Position numbers and translations under genes: made by a program. From Nectonema munidae (taxonomy: Eukaryota; Nematomorpha; Nectonematoida; Nectonematidae): 64,000 nt of DNA. The notes below the pieces were generated by a model that was not told the origin of the DNA, made no database searches, and saw only the letters and a list, made by a program, of their open reading frames with translations. Below, piece after piece: positions 19,560-31,867 of the stretch. The number at the start of each line of letters is the position of its first letter. Position 1 is the stretch's first letter. The stretch spans positions 1,266,076-1,330,075 of the forward strand of contig JAUIRK010000511.1 of NCBI GenBank assembly GCA_030549495.1. The letters run 5' to 3'.

Positions 19560-22500
19560 CTAAATCAAAAAGCAGCATACACTTCACAGGGAACATACCT
19601 ATGATACAAGAATATGAGAGTTTATCGAACTCAAAGAACACAAGAATCCAAGTTCGAGTACTCAAGAATGCGACTATGCTTCCAATCTAAAAAATTCAGA
19701 TGCTCATAAAAAGTTGTCTGGCATTCCTTTTTATCATTTGTGTATTATCCAGATATAGTTTGAAAAAAATTATTATTATATAATTTATAATAATATTATA
19801 TGAATCATGAGCTGAATATGTGACAAAAATTCGACATCCTTGATTTTGAGTAATGAAAAATTTCTAATATTATAAAACTATTTTCATAATTTTTCCATAA
19901 ATACTCTTTGATGTGTTAAATTATATTAAGCATTAAATCAATGGCGACCCGAGATTAAAATAAGTTGATGCTATCGCACAACAAATAATTAATGTTAGGA
20001 TTCAGAGAATATTTGAAAATGAAATTCTTAGAAATAGAAGATTCTCATGATATAGTCTTAGAATAAATAATTATAAAAAAACTAAGAACCCACTTTTAGC
20101 ATGTAATGCTGTCCATTCAGTGGTGATGACCTACGTTACGATACGAAAAGAAATTCCGTATTTTTGAACCTAATTTTTTTCGAAGCGTAAAAACGTAGTG
20201 GAATAAAAATACTGTTATTGACAAAACGGATCATCGAATTTCAGAAGAAAAAAACGAAACGTAATAACGTAGTTTAAATAAGCAAAAAATGTTTCTAATG
20301 CTTTAAGCATATTTTACCCTTGTCCAGGAAGAAACGGGCGTAGACGAAAAAGTAAAAATGTGAAGTGCTTATAAGAAAGGAAAACAGTCTAAAAATGGTG
20401 GGGTGTAGCTAATAAATCTTCAATGCAGTGGTGTAGCTAATCAATATTCAATGCAGTGAAGCGTGACAACACCCAAACACACTTTGGCCACGTGCACAAA
20501 AGAAGGGTAGTAGATGGAAGCTAAAAACACTCAACCGAGTGGACTCCTGATGGAAGAAGCAGCAGCTGTCCTTGAACTATGCATTCCACTAGAATTTGTG
20601 ACTTCAAGATTCCCTTTAGGGCAGGGGGTCAGGTGGGCAAATTTTTTAGAAAACAGTTCGACATTGTATGAATAACTATTGATATATTTTTCTTAAAACT
20701 TACTTCTAACATAAAAATAGGCAAAGAAGCCTAGAACTTGAAAATTATTTTTCATATACTTTATATACTTTCTTGATCCTTTCATTGGAGAAATTTTCAA
20801 AAATTGATATCGCATAAGATGTATGGTAGCTTTATGAAGTGCTACTTTTCTTTGCATAAATAAAACTTCTCATCATAAATTTCAGCTTAAACATGACTTA
20901 TTTTTCATAATTAAGGATTTGTTTAAACTCAGAAAAGAAGAACGGGAGATAAATCCGTTTTCATGAAATGCGGGATCTCAAGAAGAAAACTTGTTTTTAT
21001 TCAGCTTAAATGCAATGAAAAATTCTAATCAAAGTTTAAAAAAAAGCGTAAAATGTCTTCGGTATTTTTTTCATATCGAACAGAACTTTTTAAATTTTTT
21101 ACATTCTTAGTGGACGATTTCTACAAAGGCGTTGAGAAAGCTAGCTTTTGGGTTCGAGGTTAGCAATGTGATGGAACAGAGGTTAATTTTATTTTAACCC
21201 AAAATCAAAGGAGAGAGAGAGAAGGATATAAAATACCTTTTTATCACCAAATTGTCGAGCTTCTAACTTCCATTATTGATTGATCGATAAATGATCATAA
21301 ATAATGAATTAACTGGAGAATAAGTCCTGCTAATCTTGTGCATTTTCTCAGTAGTAATCAATTCTTTGTATATCGATTAAAAATTGATTCTTTCTATCGA
21401 TTTTTGTTCTCTAGATAAAATTTATCTTACAAATCAGATTCGGTGAAAAGACTTCTATAACTTATCTTTTTCTATGATATTTACAATATAGGGTGATACA
21501 AGTCTGTATATAGGGTATAGCTTTTTTACTTCAAAATGTGCTCCAAAACAAAGTTTTTCATCTGGGGATGTTATCAATGAACCATAGATAGAACATCGTA
21601 ACGCGTTTGCAAAAATGTTTGCCTCACTTTGCCCAATACTTTTAACATGGTTTTGCTTTAAAATGCACTGCTTTAAGGAGTGTACTTCATCATAATATAA
21701 TACATGCAACCCTTTGAGGACCAGTGAAAATCACCTCCTTTAAGTATATATAAAATTTCATTCTTCAAAATTCTAGTTCTCAAAGCGTTAATTGAAAATA
21801 GTAAATATGGGGGAATTTCAAAAAAATATCTTTTGATGGAAGAACGCACGCAAAATAGTGAGTGCATTCGAGAAAGAGTTCCATTTACACGATGAAGAAT
21901 AAAATATTGAATGTGAAAACAGGTTATTAAAATTCACTAAGCATTGTGTGTATAATAATAGTAGTAGTTTGAGTGTTTTATTTAACAAACTCATAAGTAT
22001 TCATTAAAATATAGTGTTTTAATAGAGATTTTGACGACGTCAATATTTACTTGAAGCGTGCGCAGAATACAAGGCACGTAAAAGAGAAGTTGCACTATAT
22101 TTTTATTTATTAGTTTATTGGCACATGAAGCATGGAGGATGTTAGAAATGAGACACCTTTATTATTCCTTCTCAACAAAAACAATAGACACCCTTTAAAA
22201 AATTTATTGATCAAGTGATGACTTGACGCTTTCCGCATATATTTATTCGAATTAATTTAAGATGGCCCATATGGGATGGTCTGGGATCGAATCCCGAAAG
22301 TTCTTACCACCTGTTAACTGAAAAATATTTTACGAGTTAGATCAGAGCAAAAAATTTGTGCAAATTTTTTTTAGACCTTTATGAAGTGGAAGAGAATATG
22401 GAACATTTTTAAGTGCACCTACTGGATGCAATTTCTGTTGCAATTCGCTTCATTTTCAGAATAAAAATTATTTGGTGGTTTTATGTTTCATAGCGAATAT

Positions 22501-23159
22501 GTTTCAAATATTCATAGTGATGGACATGATAATCATGCTAATCACATATACACAACATTAGAACACATTGATTTATGGTCCAACACCTACCCACCAAGTG
22601 GTAAACCTACAGGCAAAGTGGGAGAACAACTGGGATCTAAAAACTAGAAGCGTAGAACTGAAGGCCGAAGTGGCTAACAGTGGTTTTCATGTAGGTCGGC
22701 TGAATTTAGACTTTTTCGCACTGCTGCAGCGGAAATGTGACAAAAATTCGACACTTTCCCGGTGATTCATTTCCTTGTAAATTGTAAAAGAAAATAACTC
22801 AATCAGACTCGAATAAAAATAACCAATTAAGCTAATGATGGGATAGCGTAATGTGTGGACCAAAAAAAACAACAACACGATGATGACGTGGTAAGTATAG
22901 GACCTTACAATGTCTGATTGATGAAAATCTTGTTACTTGGGATGTTAGGAATCATCATTCTGATCATTTTGAAGAGGATAATGTCTTTGGTAACGATGAA
23001 AAGGCCTTGGATTTATTCCATTTTTTATATGAGCAAAAAAAATAATCACCAAAATTAAAAGAGTAAATATAGATGAAAAGCTTTTGATTACAAAAAGAAA
23101 CATAAAATGGCGCTTTTTTATAAAATAAAAAAAACTATAATGTGTGATACCTTTTCATC
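19560..23159. other. Upstream intron or 5' region of the PDZ gene
   Basis: AT-rich, with a second copy of a short intronic motif at 20094-20130. A somewhat GC-richer minus-strand stretch near 20470-20640 was checked as an exon, but its phase does not fit the next exon. No gene can be supported. Confidence 0.45.
20094..20130. repeat. Short conserved intronic motif, copy 2
   Basis: Same orientation and nearly the same core as 13929-13965. The similarity stops about 5-8 bp outside the AGCATGTAATGCTGTCCATT core. Confidence 0.5.
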
Positions 23160-23560
23160 GCAGCTTATGACGTGGAGAGGAATTTGCATGTTGCATTCAA
23201 GAAAGTGGAAAGCAGGAAAGGAAGAAGTGAAAAGTTTAGAGAGAGTTTACTGGAATCTGTAGGATAAGTAGGTCAACTTTGTAGGATGGAATGAGGACTG
23301 CGTAAAACATGCGCCATGAAAATGCGAAAATGAGAGGAAAGAAGTCTCCTCACTGAAACGGCTTTGAAAAAGGGAGGGGGGTGGGGTGAGAAATGAAGGA
23401 AGAGACGAAGGTCACGGGGCTTGCAATTGGGCTGGCTGGAAGCGAATCCCGAAGAAAGTAAGGAAGAAGGTTAGAAGGAACGCGCAAAAAGGGAGGCGAA
23501 GGGAGACGATGATGGAGTAAGTGTGACGTTGTGATGAGTATGACTCAATGAAAAAAGAGT
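23160..23560 (-). promoter_or_regulatory. Candidate promoter/5' UTR region of the PDZ gene
   Basis: This is one of the few markedly less AT-rich stretches in the intergenic region, purine-rich on plus and pyrimidine-rich on minus. Read on the minus strand it contains TTTCAGTGAGG, close to the arthropod initiator TCAGT, near 23358. It lies upstream of the first visible PDZ-gene exon. No coding or splice evidence ties it to the gene, so this is only a candidate. Confidence 0.2.
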
Positions 23561-24799
23561 CAGTCTTCTGGTCAAATAAAATAGTATTTCATAGAGAGAT
23601 CTAAGCAAATATAATACAAAAAAATCTGGTTGAATACGTGATGATGATGATGATGATAAAAAAAGTGTTTATTAACTGCTTCAGGCTCAAAAATTGATCG
23701 TCTACGCTTTTTTCTTTGAATACGACGAATAGTGCAAGAACAGACAACCTTTTTATTTCATGGATCAACAACGATAACAACCTATTGTGCTTGAAAGGGA
23801 GAGGGGGATGAGGATTAAGAGCGAATATGAAGAAGATGCAAGATTATAATTATGTATTTTAAAAATACTGAAACTTGAAAAATAGGAGAATTAAGAGGAT
23901 AGAATTTTAAACTACAATCAGGAGCGCAGCTTGAATGCAAAAAGGTACATCGTGGAAAAACTGAATGCAAAATATCTTTGAAATAAAGCTAATGAAAGCA
24001 TTAGTGAAACTCAATACTAGTCAAGTGAATATTATCTTTATCTCACTATTCCTGCTGGTGATGATTACGATGAAGTAGGGAAATGGTGTAGTGAAGTAGT
24101 GTAAGCTTGATTGTGAAAAAAATGGGATAAAATACTTTTGAAATGAATGCGATTCGGAATAGTTAGTTTTAGGCATGAGTTCAGAATTTTAAAATATATA
24201 ACAAATGCAAAAATAAAAGGAGTAAATTGCTTTTTAGATACGAAGTGGGTGCACTGCACACATTTTCAATACATACAATTGTTCCATCTGATCTGAAGAG
24301 AAGAAGCTCTCTCAAATTGGTAAAATACGCACAAAATTACAGACACAGAGAGAAGTTGAAAATAATTGATTGTGGTTTATTTCCATCCTTATTGTAATCA
24401 TGGCGCTTTTTCGTTTTAAAAACAACAGCTTACTTAGTTCATGAGGAATATTAATTCTTTCCGTTAAGGTGGGAGGCCTTATTATCTTTTGGGTTGTGGC
24501 ATAGCGTCCATCCCATGCATGGACTCTATCAACACTTCACAGCTGAGCTTTCTAAGAATCGAAAATGGAAGAAAAAGAAGTTCGCTTATCATCGATTCAT
24601 ATTTGTGAGAAGTTTTATAGCGAAAACGACATACAGGTCAAAATATGGCGCCAAAATGCATAATGAAACCGCAAATGTCATTTTCTCTTCTCTTCATCAT
24701 TCATTAAATATATTCATTTATATCTGGATGCAATGAGTGCTAAAAATTACGCGGCCTCCCAAGAAATAGCTAATCAACAGCATCTATTTTTGTATAGAA
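23561..24799. other. Intergenic DNA
   Basis: AT-rich with a GAT microsatellite near 23638-23657. Short open stretches show no family resemblance, and nothing is supported as a gene. Confidence 0.5.
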
Positions 24800-24807
24800 C
24801 TTCTAGG

Positions 24808-25413
24808 CAGGGCCGTATCAAGGGATCGTGGCGCCCCAGGGCAAAGGTCCTGAATGGAGCCCCTCACCCCTTGCTCTTTCTTTTCTCAATCATCTCTACT
24901 ACCTTTCTGGCTTAAAAAGTGATTTAGAAAAAAATGCTAACATTTTTATTAAGCCACATAATTCAGATATATACTGACTGAGTCGAAGACAGTCTCCATT
25001 AGATGTTCATGTTTCGTGTTTTAGCAACAGCAAAATTATCGATGACTTCGTCAAAATCAACACAATCGAGAACTTCTTTCTCATGCTCATAAGAGCCAGA
25101 CTTTGGAGGCGGTCTTGCTTCATAGTGCTCCTTAGGTAGGACTTAATAACTGATTGACCTTTCACAGGATGCAATAGAAGTTCCAATTTTCAGCATGATC
25201 CTCAGAGCCACTTGTAGATTCGGACAGAGTCCTGCGTGTGAGGACAGGAAACCAAGTAACTCCATAGCGTTTGCCGGTTTATCCTTCCGAGGTTTCAAAA
25301 ACATTTGAATGTCCTCTATTTCCATCTCAAGTTCTGCTGCGTTGACGTCAGTGGCAATTAAATGGCGTCCAGGGGCAATTGCTCCACCCCCCCCCCCCCT
25401 TGATAAGGCCCTG
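24808..25413 (-). mobile_element. Internally deleted hAT transposon with 8-bp target duplication
   Basis: The inverted ends CAGGGCCGTATCAAGGG (left) and, reading back from the right, CAGGGCCTTATCAAGGG are flanked by 8-bp direct repeats differing at one base (CTTCTAGG at 24800-24807, TTTCTAGG at 25414-25421). Both features are typical of hAT elements. The interior keeps only the end of a transposase gene on the minus strand (25143-25325). A run of about 14 C lies just inside the right end. Confidence 0.8.
25143..25325 (-). pseudogene. hAT transposase C-terminal dimerisation-domain fragment
   Basis: About 60 residues include LCPNLQVALRIMLKIGTSIA followed by SCERS. This is the conserved hAT dimerisation motif (compare the common P-x-x-x-A-x-R-x-L-L...S-x-E-R-S-F-S pattern). 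The rest of the transposase is gone. A second, oppositely oriented piece of the same region lies at 25971-26104. Confidence 0.75.
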
Positions 25414-25741
25414 TTTCTAGGAATTTGATTCTAACAGATGTGATGCTCCTTTTCGACTCTAATAAACCAATGATTGGAAATAGTTCGCTAATGATTACAA
25501 AAAATTCACTAATGGCTGTAATTAGTTACTACTAAAGTTTATAAATAGTTTACTACAGTGAAAATTTCAGTGACCAAACGTGTGCAAAAAGGGCATTTGA
25601 CCGGTGTAAAATTTTTAAAATTTAGGAAATATTTACACACAATTATAATTATTTTGTCAATTTAGATGAATCTTAGAACACATGAATTGTTTTTTACAGA
25701 TGACCAATTTAAAAATAATGAGAACATAAGGTATAGAGAGA

Positions 25742-25968
25742 TCACTCTGATCTCAATCCTTTTTTAGATTTCTTCTCCTTCTTTGAATACACCTTGTTCC
25801 CAAGTTGGAGGTCGATGGCTGCGATCCGTTGTCTCCACTTCTCTCGATTCTTTGCGTCACCTTCGCTCAGTTCAAGATTATTGAGACGTTCTTTCTGACC
25901 GTCTTTCCATCCTTTGCGTTTTCTTCCCCTACTTCTCGTTCCAACCACTTTCTTGTACGTATTGTTGG
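25742..25968 (-). mobile_element. LINE C-terminal fragment, distal part
   Basis: It encodes GRKRKGWKDGQKERLNNLEL and NREKWRQRIAAI. This matches the basic tail that follows the reverse transcriptase in many non-LTR elements (GRPRKRWKD... then W-x-x-x-x). It continues the fragment at 26129-26390, from which it is separated by a hAT-derived piece. Confidence 0.65.
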
Positions 25969-25970
25969 GA

Positions 25971-26104
25971 TAAACCGGCAAACGCTATGGAGTTACTTGG
26001 ATTCCTCTCCTCGCACTCAGGACTCTGTCCGAATCTACAAGTGGCTCTGAGGATCATGCTGACAATTGGAACTTCTATTGCATCCTGTGAAAGGTCATTC
26101 AGCA
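25971..26104 (+). mobile_element. hAT dimerisation-domain piece lying within the LINE fragment
   Basis: In the plus direction this encodes ANAMELLGFLSSHSGLCPNL and QVALRIMLTIGTSIASCERS, nearly the same as the minus-strand fragment at 25143-25325. No terminal repeats or target duplications are visible. It may have arrived by gene conversion, rearrangement or an independent truncated insertion. Confidence 0.65.
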
Positions 26105-26128
26105 TTTATGTATGGCGCTTGTCATACA

Positions 26129-26390
26129 TCATAATCTTTCTTTCTCAACATGGCCGTAGCACCTGAGTTTACTACGCTCTACTACCACTGCTAACACACT
26201 TGTAACTCTCGTTTTTCTTTTCACTTCTTCATTTCTTATTTGATCCCTCAATGTCAGTCCCATCATCTTTCTAGGCATCTTCATCTCGGAAGTAGCAAAC
26301 TTCCTCTCATTTTTCTTCTTCAAGCTCCAGCATTCGCATCCATATGTCAATACTAGTCGAAAGATTATAGCGAACGATAGCATATCACTC
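26129..26390 (-). mobile_element. LINE reverse-transcriptase C-terminal fragment
   Basis: It encodes FRLVLTYGCECWSLKKKNER, KMPRKMMGL, RDQIRNEEV and LRCYGHVE. This is the familiar post-catalytic block of LINE reverse transcriptases (YGAECW..., MLR...G, R-x-R-N-E, LRWYGHV). The element is badly 5'-truncated. Confidence 0.7.
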
Positions 26391-27200
26391 CAACCACTGA
26401 TATTAGATCACTCGTTACGAGTTTCATAAGAATATGGGGTTTCCTAGGCTTGCAAGCCAAGCCACATGATATGTTCACTCAATTTCATAACAGCATCAAA
26501 TTCACATATCCGTACCAATTTCAACAGCATCTGACTGTGACAACACATGGCAATTGGTTCAAGTGGACACATAACAAGTATGGGTAGGAAAGAATTTCCT
26601 TGCCTTTCATGAATCAATCACCACGCTGCTGTTGAATGTTACAATTTCAGATGGTTTCTCATCTGAAAATAGGAGAGGGCCCGTGGTTGACTTAACAGTT
26701 AGAGGAGATGTCGGCACAAACCTTAGAAGTTTGATGCCTGCTAAATTATTAGATTGAGAAGGATCTTGAGAACTCTCTCCTGGCAGAAGTGTTCAGAGCT
26801 AACCTTAGTATTTACTTAGCCAGTGGTTAATGTTGACACTGAAAGTGGCTAATGTCCTTGAGAAGGCACATATTGAAAGACAACAATGGGTAGGAGGAAT
26901 CCATTCTCTGTGGATGTTCAGGTGTACATTCATTAGGGAGTGGGTGCGTTAACAAAGAATGGCCCCAAGTATCCTGCTTACCCCACTGTTTGGGGAGTAT
27001 CCAAGCTGCTTACAGCACTCGGTTCTGGTGAGTGCTGTACCCTTTTGCAGGCCTGATGGCGTGAAAGAGGTGGAGTTAAAACAGAATTTTAGATTTGACT
27101 GGTATCCTGATTCTGAAGAATTATTAGCCGACAAGGCTATATCTGTGCATCTTGAATTTATAAATAATTTTTTGATCTCTTGTATTTCTATTTTTAATTA
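26391..27200. other. Unrecognised, less AT-rich intergenic stretch
   Basis: The base composition is more balanced than the surroundings and several short open stretches exist on both strands. None resembles a family I recognise. It could be old transposon sequence or a decayed gene. Confidence 0.35.
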
Positions 27201-27524
27201 AATGTCTGGAAAAACGTTTTTCAATAACTTATGGTTTGATCCGAAAGTGGAAACTCAATTTGCTTCTTGGCTGTCAAAAAGAAGGCAGTGATAAAGTAGC
27301 ATTTTGCATGATTTGTAAAAAGTCTATATCACTTGGTAGCATGGGAAGAGTTGCCCTTAACTCTCATAAGAAAAGCAAAACTCATTCTATTCTTTTTGAA
27401 TCTAAGCAACGTCAACCATCTATTTTAAGTTTTGCGAAAAACACTCCGTCAGTTGAACAAATCCCTTCTCAAACAAGGTTCTTCAATCTTTTTTACACAC
27501 AGGCCCAAAGTTTATTGAAATTGA
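27201..27524 (+). pseudogene. BED-type zinc-finger N-terminus of a hAT-like transposase or relative
   Basis: An ATG at 27201 opens SGKTFFNNLWFDPKVETQFA, SWLSKRR. After an apparent frame change near 27285 it continues with KVAFCMICKKSISLGSMGRV, ALNSHKKSKTH, a C-x2-C...H-x5-H finger of the BED type. Such fingers with an N-terminal NN-x-W block are common in hAT-like transposases and their domesticated relatives. A hAT MITE (27533-27782) interrupts the sequence just downstream. No catalytic domain is present. Confidence 0.55.
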
Positions 27525-27532
27525 CTCTAGAT

Positions 27533-27782
27533 CCAGAGATCGACAAACTTTTTTACCCGTCGACCCGCACCCCACATAGAAATGTTTCATAAAAGCATTA
27601 ATCAATGTCCAACAATTGCGAGAAAAAATACAAACCAAAAATATTTCATATATCCTATGGGAAAAGGGAGATTTATTACTACTATATAGTATATATGAAG
27701 CATAGCACAATTTGGTAGGTTTGCCTATCTTATCGACCCCTAAAGATCTGTTATCGACTTGCAGGGACTTTGCGGACCGCTG
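27533..27782. mobile_element. hAT-type MITE, 250 bp
   Basis: The left end CCAGAGATCGACAAACTTTTT and the right end read backwards CAGCGGTCCGCAAAG resemble the hAT consensus CAGNGGTNCNCAAAC. Flanking octamers CTCTAGAT (27525-27532) and ATCTAGAT (27783-27790) differ at one base. Inside, ACCCGTCGACCC and TATCGACCCC are subterminal repeats typical of the group. Confidence 0.65.
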
Positions 27783-27790
27783 ATCTAGAT

Positions 27791-30700
27791 AATACAAAGT
27801 TTATTTAAGGGCAAAATGGTACAGTATATAAAATAGAACAATCATACCATGATCTCTAATTTTTTGTAATGAATGTCAAACTATAGTCAAATGTAAAGTA
27901 TATTTGTTTTCCTTCAATTCAAAAACTATTGACTTTGAAGTCTGATGAAAAGTAATGGGACCCAAATCTTTTTTCCAGGGTCCAAAATAGGCCCTGGATC
28001 CTTTTTTGAAGAAGCCTGCTCTAGTGTAAGCAGATACAGAAATAAAGCATTTTATGTTATTTTTTTTCTGGCATTTCAAGTCCCTTTGAAAACTCAATTG
28101 GGAAAATGCATGCTCCGTCTCATTTTGGAGGGCGCTGTCTGACGTCTAGTATAAGGTCCACTTTTAAGGAATTCGAGTCAAAACGCCCGAAAACCAAAAC
28201 ACCCGATACAAGAACGTCTGAAACTTGAATCTTCAAAAAATATTTAAAAATTTTAGATTTTTTCTTGTATCTACACGCTTTTTTCCAATTATTATTTTAT
28301 ATATTTTTATAAGAATATGTTAAATTTAACGCTTTGTTGTTTCACATGCATAAAAAACAGATACAGGATTCCTAATTTATCGATCTTATCGAATCGAACT
28401 ACTCCCGAAATTTTGAACCAAAATAAGAAATTATTTATTTTCTTGTTTTCCTGTTTAAATTAGCCACATCTTTTCTGGTTTCAAACTGATTTTTCGTTTA
28501 AATTGGTAGTTTAATTGTTTTTCAAACTAAAGAAATAATGTAGTTTTGTATGATCACTTTGATCTTTTTCAAGTCAAATTGATCACTATCATTTCGTGTC
28601 AAATCGACCGTTTTGAAAACTGTCCAAATAGAATTCTCATTCATTTATCTCCATGAATCCTATAGAGTCTCTAGAAGAGCTTAACGATTTAAAGAACAGC
28701 ATTGGATACAACCCGGGATCCAGATGCGTTGGATTCTAGAGGAAACTTGACAGTTAAACGACCGAGAGTTGTGACAAACCTTATCACCAATGTTCCAGAC
28801 CTTCCAAGCTTCTTGCTTACCAATATTCCAGACCTCTAAGCTTCTTGCTTTAGAGGATTTGAGGAGGGGTCTTGGAACAGACAAATACAACGCTGGGTTA
28901 GGAGGTGGATTGATTCACAGACGCCAGATGTGCCTAACAAGCGATCTAATTCCGGACCAAGTGGAGATACCGATGAATGACGCTGGCGGAGACACTATTT
29001 AGAGGAATCCACAGACATCTCTCCATGTTAGCGACTCAGCTTAAAACTTGGTTCAGGCGGATGGTTGAGTAACTCACGTTTTGGCAGGAAAACCTGTTAG
29101 TAGCGCAGTTATGGAGTTAACTTGGTGAAATATCTAGCCTTATCGGTAATAAACATTTTCCTTTATACACATTGTATATACTAATGGGTGAGTTAGCGCC
29201 GAACTCTTAAGTAACGAGAGGATCTCTTGAACCGGTTTGACATGTTCATGGCTCAAGCAATCAATGATTACACGCCTTTCCTCTCTAGGTCCTGGGATGC
29301 GGGCATATCCTTATTTGAATTTGTGGAACCTCAGATCATGCTCCTGGGATAAAACTTTGGGCTTGTGTGTAAAAAAGATTGCAGACTAGAGAATTGCAAT
29401 AGATCAATATAAATGAGTATTCATACGCGCAGTACAAAACTACGCTTAACGCATCGAACCAGTTTTTTTGTCCAAAACATTTCTCAAAATGATACGGTAT
29501 CAATTTTTAAAGAGTTAAATCTAAATTTTAAATTAATTAGGCCAAAATCGAAATTAGTTGAAAAAATAAAATACTTTGTTGTTTACTTTAAAAATTAAGT
29601 TATGTAAAAGACTAAGTCTTAAAATTAAAAAAACCTATTCAATTCCCAAACCTGCTATGACGGCCCCCATCAGAAATTTCTGATGTCGCACTTAAATTCT
29701 CATATAAGACATGCGTTTACGAAACTATTGACATCGGAGGCAGCGAAGCACCTGATCTTTAAAATATGTCACATTTCAAACCATGTTTTCAATCGATGCA
29801 ATTCAAAACCGAAGTCCCAAAAGTAGGGGTGTGAAGTCGGAAATATATTTTGCGTCTCCGACTCCCCCCATTTATAATTTTCCAATATTTGCTCCAAGAG
29901 AATAACGGAACGCATTTCATGCAAAACTTTCATTTTCACCTGGAATTTATCTTCTTCATGCTGAGAGAGTGGAATGCAGTACTTAGCTTTCATTTCCCAC
30001 AAAACTTCAACTCCGAGATACAAGAAAAAGACGTAATTTTCTAAATTCTTATTTTCAATATTTCTCTCTCTCTCCAAAATAGGCTTATCCCGGTTTTCCC
30101 GAATATACCCGATTTTATCGTTGCTTACCAACGGAATCTCGGAGGATTTATAAGAATCCCGGTTTTTCATTCTAAAAAGGATTTAGAAGAATTTACCTCG
30201 AAATATTTACCCTTTTTTTTAAGTATATCATCTTTAACTTTTAAAATATTTTTCACATAATTAATTATTTTTATAAGAAATACAAAATTTTGTTACAGGC
30301 TTTTTTCAATACCATTTTGTCTCAGTTTGATGATGCAAAAATGAATTTGAGTAAATTCTTCGTTTTTGGCTAACTAAGTCCATCTTCAACTCCATTTTTA
30401 AGTTATCTTTTGTCCATTGGTAAATATCCTCTTTTCAGAAAAAAACGTAATTTATATATCATCTGAAAGTTGAATATAGTGTATGGAAAACATGCTGAAA
30501 TTTTTACACCTCCATAAAAAATGGATGAAATGTAATAAATTTTCCCTAAATTCATCTTTTTTCTATTTTATGAAAAATACTTTCAATGTTTCTTTTCGAT
30601 ATCTTAGATTTTTTATATGATAGGTTCTTTTTTTTAAAACAAATTTCATTTAAAAATAAATTTGACTTAATCTAGTGCAAGCCAAAAATAATTTTTAATA

Positions 30701-31329
30701 TGATTTAACTATTGATCGAAAATTTTTGACAGCTTAAAAAATCATTCTTTACATCGGACACCTCTTTCCCCCCAAAATTTCAAACATGCAGACTCCCTAA
30801 GTATTAGAATGTTGAAGGTACAAAAGCTGGGATTAAAGACAAAATTGATTCAATGTTTCGGAAGTTAGAATTCTCTAACTTGCAAAAAGAAATTCTAATG
30901 CCTCAATAATGACCAGTTGGTATTTTTTAGGACAAAAAAAAATTTAAAAAAAAAACGGATTAATCATTTTTCTCAATTTAAAACTAAGGACAATATTTTT
31001 GGCTCGATGAAGGTGACAAAGAGTTAGAGTGAAATCTCTCTATAAAATTTGTTCAGCGTGTATAATAAAGAGATTGCAACCATTTATAAGAACAAATTGA
31101 GACATTCACAAATGGTTAAATATGATAGAAGGATTCATATGAGTTGCAATTGGAAGAGAAGGTGTATGGAAGTTGCATGAATTAGAAGAAAAGACGAGAG
31201 ATTACTTTTAGATAACAACAAATAATACAAATAGGAAGGAGAAGTTGCAAATAAGCAAAACACACTACTAATTATATGCAAACAAGATTTAACATGATTA
31301 AACATACTCACTTACATACTTATTAATTA
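27791..31329. other. Gene-poor intergenic DNA
   Basis: Mostly AT-rich. It includes a tandem pair of about 32 bp at 28786-28850 and a short stretch near 29820-29870 with the TCTCCGACTCCCCCC motif often seen in arthropod repeats. The minus-strand open stretch 29769-30170 (133 codons) resembles nothing I know. Confidence 0.45.
28786..28850 (+). repeat. 32-33-bp tandem duplication
   Basis: Two adjacent units share ACCAAT, TTCCAGACCT and AAGCTTCTTGCTT, with a one-base length difference and two or three substitutions. Confidence 0.6.
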
Positions 31330-31600
31330 ATATGTAATTTGCGGTGCATGCATACGATATACGGAGAAGTGGAAACCCAGAATCAAGGAATGCGCCCCAA
31401 GCGCGTGAATCACACTTTGTCTTTGTTGTTTGCGCGCAAAATATGCCACTCACACACTTTCAGTAGAAAGTGGCAGTGATTGGTGGAAAATGGATGAGCA
31501 AGATTAAGCGATATCATTGGTCGCAATTAATCGGCTTTCGAGGAGAGGTGTGAGTCAGGTGTGTATTATATTCAAGGTTAACAAAAAGGATTGCAAGCAA
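31330..31600. promoter_or_regulatory. Candidate promoter-like island in the divergent intergenic region
   Basis: This 270-bp stretch is clearly less AT-rich than its surroundings. It carries GCGCGCAAA and two ATTGG (inverted CCAAT) pentamers about 50 bp apart. It lies between the divergent PDZ and MFSD14 genes, so it could serve either, or it could be an old GC-richer repeat. There is no transcript evidence. Confidence 0.2.
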
Positions 31601-31867
31601 GAATAAAGTAATATTATTGATAGCTTATGGGGTGTGAGAAAATTTAGGAGCGGGAAAATTTTTTAAAAATTATCGAAAAAATAAGTTTATTTAAAGATAA
31701 ACATCGCTTTGCCAACTTGGAGGGAATGAGATAAAACATTGAGGTATTCAAAGTTGTTTTGCGATTTTTAATTTAACATTTTTTCTGTTCATATGCGTTT
31801 TCAAAGTCTTTCTTTTTATAATATATTTATATTATATTATTTCTCAAAACATTTCATGTTTTTGTCA

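Noticed and set aside
20470-20640. Possible upstream PDZ-gene exon on the minus strand
   Set aside because: A frame with serine-rich residues exists, but its donor is poor and the phase does not match the exon at 19559.
29769-30170. 133-codon minus-strand frame
   Set aside because: No homology recognised; overlaps a common TCCGACTCC-type repeat motif and lacks any gene context.
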